Below, piece after piece: positions 32,496 to 35,382 of a stretch of DNA of 35,382 nucleotides. The notes under the pieces were generated by a model. That model was not told the DNA's origin, ran no database searches, and saw only the letters and a list, made by a program, of their open reading frames with translations. Both the position numbers and the translations under genes were made by a program. How positions within the stretch are numbered: position 1 is the first letter of the stretch; each line of letters begins with the position of its first letter. Source of the stretch: Gammaproteobacteria bacterium UBA7449 (lineage in GTDB: Bacteria; Pseudomonadota; Gammaproteobacteria; Pseudomonadales; Pseudohongiellaceae); contig DLPV01000067.1 of the NCBI GenBank assembly GCA_002477465.1, positions 1 through 35,382 of the forward strand. The letters run 5' to 3'.

Positions 32496-34253
32496 CTAGC
32501 TGCTGTTTTCACTAAACTGTAGCCTGGCGAGATTTTCGTAAAGTGCACAGCTTTGTAAGAGTTCTCTGTGCGTACCTTGGGCAATGAGCTTGCCTGAGTC
32601 GAGCACCACGATACGATCTACATTTTTCACAGTCGCTAGGCGGTGAGCGATGATCAATGAAGTCCGGTTTCGCATAAGCCGCTCCAGTGCCATTTGAACC
32701 TGGCGCTCGCTCTCGGCATCGAGGGCGCTGGTTGCTTCATCCAACAGCAGAATCTCCGGATCTTTGAGGATCGCCCGGGCGATTGCAATGCGCTGCTTCT
32801 GCCCTCCGGAAAGCCGAACGCCCGACTCGCCCAGAAAGCTATCGTATTTTTCCGGAAGCTGCTCGATAAAATTATCGGCATAGGCAAGTTCTGCCGCTTT
32901 CCTCACTTCCTCATCACCAGCCTCTGGCCGTCCGTAGCGAATGTTTTCCCACACGTTACCGGTAAACATGGCGGGCTGTTGCGATACCACCGCAATATGG
33001 CTGCGTAATTCCAGCGGATCCAGCTCTCTGATGTCAATACCGTCAAGTCTGATAGCACCGGAGTTTGGGTCATAAAAGCGGAGAATCAAATCGAATAGGG
33101 TGGACTTGCCAGCGCCCGAAGGGCCTACCAGCGCCACGTTTTCGCCCGGTTCAATGGCGAGGGACACATCATCTATGGCTAGGGTTTGCCTCCGGGAAGG
33201 ATAGGCAAACGTGAGCTTCTCCAGTGCCAGGGCACCAGATGGCTTGCCGTTGAAGCTTCTTGGATTCTCCGGAGCCTCAATTTCATTTTCTGCGTGCAGC
33301 AAGTCCATGAGCCGCTCCAGGGCACCGGCTGCCCTCTGCAACTCGGCGATTACCCCGCTGATGGCGGCAACTGCCATTGCCACCATGACTGCATAGATGA
33401 CAAAGGCGGTCAGTTCGCCAGCGGACATTAATCCGTTGATGACATCCCGGCCACCAACCCAGATCAATGCGCCGATGGCGACAAACACCAGACTCATCAC
33501 CGCTGTGATCAGTATAGAGTTAGTCTTGATGCGCTGGAGTGCCACGTTAAACGCTTTCTCAACATGCTCTGCAAACCTGTTCCGGTCATCAGCCTCATGC
33601 GTGTAGGCCTGAACTGTTTTTATCTGTTGAATACTCTCGCCAACATAGGCGCCGACATTGGCGATCTCATCCTGAGAGTTGCGGGACAGTCTTCTGACCT
33701 TTCGCCCAAAAAACATGATAGGACCAATCACTAGTGGAATGCAGATAAGCACCACGCTGGTGAGTCGCGGATTAGTGATAAAAAGGAATACGATGCCACC
33801 GAGCAGCAGCAGAAGATTCCGCAGCGCGATGGATGCTGATGAACCGATCACGGACTGGATCAGGGTCGTGTCCGTCGTGATTCTGGATTGAATCTCGCCG
33901 CTGAGGTTGGCTTCGAAGTAGGCAGGATGCAGCCCAATGATGTGGGAAAAAACGGCTTTGCGTAGATCGGCAGTAACACGCTCTCCAAGCCATGATACCC
34001 AGTAGAAGCGCGCAAAAGTTCCTATTGCCTGCAGCAAGGCAATCACCAAGAAACCTATAATGGCCTGGTTCAACATGATGGCAGAGGCAGCGACAAATCC
34101 CTGGTCGACAATAATGCGCACATATTGAACCAGGGATAAATTAAGTCCGGCGGTAACGATGAGAGCAATACTGGCCCAAATGATCTGCTTCTTATAAGGA
34201 AACAGGAATCGTGCGGCAGCGGTGACAAGATAGCTCGTGGATTTTTCCGACAT
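32496..34253 (-). CDS. ABC exporter half-transporter, MsbA/LmrA-like (fused membrane and ATPase domains)
   Basis: A 585-aa half-transporter. The N-terminal ~320 residues form six membrane helices (starting FLFPYKKQIIWASIALIV) with the coupling-helix pattern AYTHEADDRNRFAEH. The nucleotide-binding domain has Walker A GPSGAGKST, Q-loop SQQPAMFTGNVWENIRYG, signature LSGGQKQRIAIARA, Walker B ILLLDEATSALD and the switch His in IIAHRLAT, so it should be an active ATPase. It would work as a homodimer exporting lipids or hydrophobic compounds. It stands alone with no LpxK or membrane-fusion partner, so a general multidrug/lipid role is inferred; MsbA itself is less likely given the context. Confidence 0.92.
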   Translation of the reverse strand: MSEKSTSYLVTAAARFLFPYKKQIIWASIALIVTAGLNLSLVQYVRIIVDQGFVAASAIMLNQAIIGFLVIALLQAIGTFARFYWVSWLGERVTADLRKAVFSHIIGLHPAYFEANLSGEIQSRITTDTTLIQSVIGSSASIALRNLLLLLGGIVFLFITNPRLTSVVLICIPLVIGPIMFFGRKVRRLSRNSQDEIANVGAYVGESIQQIKTVQAYTHEADDRNRFAEHVEKAFNVALQRIKTNSILITAVMSLVFVAIGALIWVGGRDVINGLMSAGELTAFVIYAVMVAMAVAAISGVIAELQRAAGALERLMDLLHAENEIEAPENPRSFNGKPSGALALEKLTFAYPSRRQTLAIDDVSLAIEPGENVALVGPSGAGKSTLFDLILRFYDPNSGAIRLDGIDIRELDPLELRSHIAVVSQQPAMFTGNVWENIRYGRPEAGDEEVRKAAELAYADNFIEQLPEKYDSFLGESGVRLSGGQKQRIAIARAILKDPEILLLDEATSALDAESERQVQMALERLMRNRTSLIIAHRLATVKNVDRIVVLDSGKLIAQGTHRELLQSCALYENLARLQFSENSS

Positions 34254-34449
34254 GGCGCCAATCTAACAGCGCGCCGGGTAAATGCCAATGTGTTGGCCGC
34301 GTCTAAACGTTTGCAGCAATGTTGCTGTCAAAGTTTGGAGTGCTCGGTAACTGGAAGCACTTGGCGGATTGGTGACTGGCTGAGATCGGATTCAGCAGCT
34401 GTTGCGGAGTAGACCGGTCGTACTGTGGAGCGGGTGAGGCGAGTCGGCA

Positions 34450-34483
34450 CAAAGCAATAATCCGAAATCAAATTATTGCTTTG
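34450..34483 (-). terminator. Terminator-like hairpin behind cspA
   Basis: CAAAGCAATAAT (34450-34461) pairs perfectly with ATTATTGCTTTG (34472-34483) around a 10-base loop. It starts 16 bp beyond the cspA stop. There is only a short T-tract within the arm. Confidence 0.55.
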
Positions 34484-34498
34484 GCCTCTTAACGCAAA

Positions 34499-34705
34499 CT
34501 AGAGCGGCACTACCTTATTGGCGCATGGGCCTTTCTGCCCTTGGCCAACTTCAAACTCTACTGCCTGCCCATCATTTAGCGTCGCATAACCACCGCCGCT
34601 CTGAATTTCAGAATGGTGGACGAAAAGATCTTTGCCTCCATCCTCTGGGGTAATAAAGCCAAACCCTTTGTCTGCGTTAAACCACTTAACTGTCCCTTTG
34701 CTCAT
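34499..34705 (-). CDS. cspA: Cold-shock protein, CspA family
   Basis: A 68-aa single cold-shock domain. The RNA-binding motifs are KGFGFI (RNP1) and LFVHHS (RNP2), with the leading KGTVKWFNADKG and the closing GPCANKVVPL. It binds single-stranded RNA/DNA and loosens mRNA structure. The 5' leader carries a hairpin (34737-34757) and is AT-rich, as in cold-responsive leaders. The small Lys-rich gene lies 87 bp upstream on the same strand. Confidence 0.95.
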   Translation of the reverse strand: MSKGTVKWFNADKGFGFITPEDGGKDLFVHHSEIQSGGGYATLNDGQAVEFEVGQGQKGPCANKVVPL

Positions 34706-34736
34706 GTTGTTTTCTCTGTTTTGATTAAAAGTAATT

Positions 34737-34757
34737 TTTCGAATCCAAAATTCGAAA
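34737..34757 (-). promoter_or_regulatory. Hairpin in the cspA leader
   Basis: TTTCGAAT (on the minus strand) pairs with ATTCGAAA around a 5-base loop, 32 bp upstream of the cspA ATG. It may be an RNA structure that affects cspA translation, or an attenuator after the upstream small gene. Confidence 0.4.
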
Positions 34758-34792
34758 TTAGAAATCGCGGTACTGCATTTTCCCTATTGGAA

Positions 34793-34939
34793 CTACTGTG
34801 AAGAAGCTTCATCATTCACTGATGCGCTCTGGTCTTCATCCGCGTTTTTAGCGAGTTTTTTCTGACGCTTCTCCTCCTTTTTCTTTCTTTTTGCTATTTC
34901 TTTCTGCCGTTTTTCAAACGAGTAGTTGGGTTTTGCCAT
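34793..34939 (-). CDS. Small Lys/Glu-rich protein near cspA, unknown function
   Basis: A 48-aa basic protein: MAKPNYSFEKRQKEIAKRK, then KKEEKRQKKLAKN and an acidic tail (ADEDQSASVNDEASS). The first half is a charged helix. Similar very small KRQKE-rich proteins are common in gammaproteobacteria beside cold-shock genes; nucleic-acid binding is plausible but unshown. The ATG at 34939 has AAGAGA upstream and is where the conserved part begins; a longer in-frame start at 35044 adds unrelated residues. It is probably co-transcribed with cspA. Confidence 0.65.
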   Translation of the reverse strand: MAKPNYSFEKRQKEIAKRKKKEEKRQKKLAKNADEDQSASVNDEASSQ

Positions 34940-35274
34940 TCGTGATCTCTTGTTCTGTTCTGGACAATGGTAAAGCTCGCAGAATAAGAGAGGGAAGACC
35001 AGTCTAATTGCCAAGTATTTCGGGAATTTGAGATACGAAGGCATGGGTCAGGGCCAAGGCTATTGCCATTGCCGCTGTGAAAGGGCCAAACCAGATTTGC
35101 GTGCAAAATGGCAAAATTGCCGAATTTCACTGCAGATGAACGCAAGAGAGCGCATTATAAAGGATATGCGACCCTATAGCAGCAGTGTTTTTGGTCAATA
35201 GTTAACTTCAGGGCGCGATACCTCGCGATTGCGGCTGTAATCATCTCACTGGCAGTGTCAGCGTTTTTCCATCC
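34940..35274. other. Intergenic region before the small Lys-rich gene
   Basis: No gene is seen. A TATAAT on the minus strand (plus 35154-35159) could be a -10 for the small gene/cspA unit with a long leader, but its -35 is poor. A CGCGA/TCGCG hairpin lies near 35220. Confidence 0.35.
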
Positions 35275-35382
35275 TCAAATCTTGACCACCTTGTCAGGTT
35301 CGAGGTTTTTATAGTGCTCAAACAAATGTTCTATTTGCTTGAGGCTGATTTCAGGCAAGTCAGTATGGTCGTGGGTCAGTAT
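35275..35382 (-). CDS. ppa: Inorganic pyrophosphatase, C-terminal end only
   Basis: The last 35 codons of a minus-strand gene that enters from the right edge. The residues DLPEISLKQIEHLFEHYK and NLEPDKVVKI match the C-terminus of family I inorganic pyrophosphatase (E. coli DLPELLKAQIAHFFEHYKDLE, then KWVKV). The enzyme splits pyrophosphate to phosphate in the cytosol. The active site lies outside the window. Confidence 0.85.
   Translation of the reverse strand: MLTHDHTDLPEISLKQIEHLFEHYKNLEPDKVVKI

Noticed and set aside
34793..35044. Longer version of the small Lys-rich protein
   Set aside because: The added 35 residues have no leader or family features, and the conserved start MAKPNYSFEKRQK has its own purine-rich site.

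Overview
The window looks like chromosomal DNA of a free-living, probably aquatic gammaproteobacterium. This is inferred from moderate GC, a SlyD with a short His tail, an E. coli-like inorganic pyrophosphatase C-terminus, a CspA-type cold-shock protein, and many exported oxidoreductases, esterases and DUF proteins typical of oligotrophic marine gammaproteobacteria. No rRNA, tRNA, CRISPR, phage, integrase or insertion sequence was seen. Both ends cut genes: the 5' end of a wax ester synthase/DGAT-type acyltransferase at the left, and the 3' end of inorganic pyrophosphatase at the right.

Layout. 1-6132: acyltransferase start (-); a Tat-exported FMN alpha-hydroxy-acid dehydrogenase carrying a CxxCH motif; an exported amidohydrolase; a chimeric hydratase/hydrolase pseudogene; a secreted lectin/endostatin-like protein with a strong terminator; then DUF2306 membrane protein and nitroreductase genes that overlap. 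6249-10145: a TetR regulator, divergent from a two-gene operon for an IorAB-type molybdenum hydroxylase. 10146-11990: a decay zone with an SDR stub, a DUF5329 gene with three stops, an orphan His/Cys-rich exported protein and a broken metal-type permease. 12041-14729: a D-arginine dehydrogenase-like FAD enzyme and a spinster-type MFS transporter, closed by a perfect 21-bp bidirectional terminator. 14759-18787: a PQQ-type beta-propeller (-), divergent from a lone family-3 solute-binding lipoprotein and an MFS transporter. 18815-21599: a Tat-exported LD-carboxypeptidase (-), divergent from a secreted esterase. 21724-24926: a PepSY membrane protein under a clear Fur box, and a Tat-lipoprotein of the linalool dehydratase/isomerase family preceded by 12-bp tandem repeats. 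25217-28897: SlyD, an NHL propeller, a diaminopropionate ammonia-lyase-like PLP enzyme whose 3' end overlaps the propeller gene, and a GST. 28977-35382: a MetX-like hydrolase broken by an amber codon, a DUF6445 (2OG-oxygenase-like) protein, an exported unknown protein, an MsbA-like ABC exporter, CspA, a small Lys-rich protein, and Ppa.

Overall the genes form small one- to two-gene units for exported redox and hydrolytic catabolism rather than one pathway. The more unusual points are the CxxCH-bearing flavoenzyme, the membrane-anchored LDI homologue with both catalytic-type cysteines, the PQQ-like propeller with an altered metal site, and four twin-arginine leaders. At least five broken genes, several with stops one C-to-T or G-to-A transition from Gln or Trp codons, point to recent gene decay.
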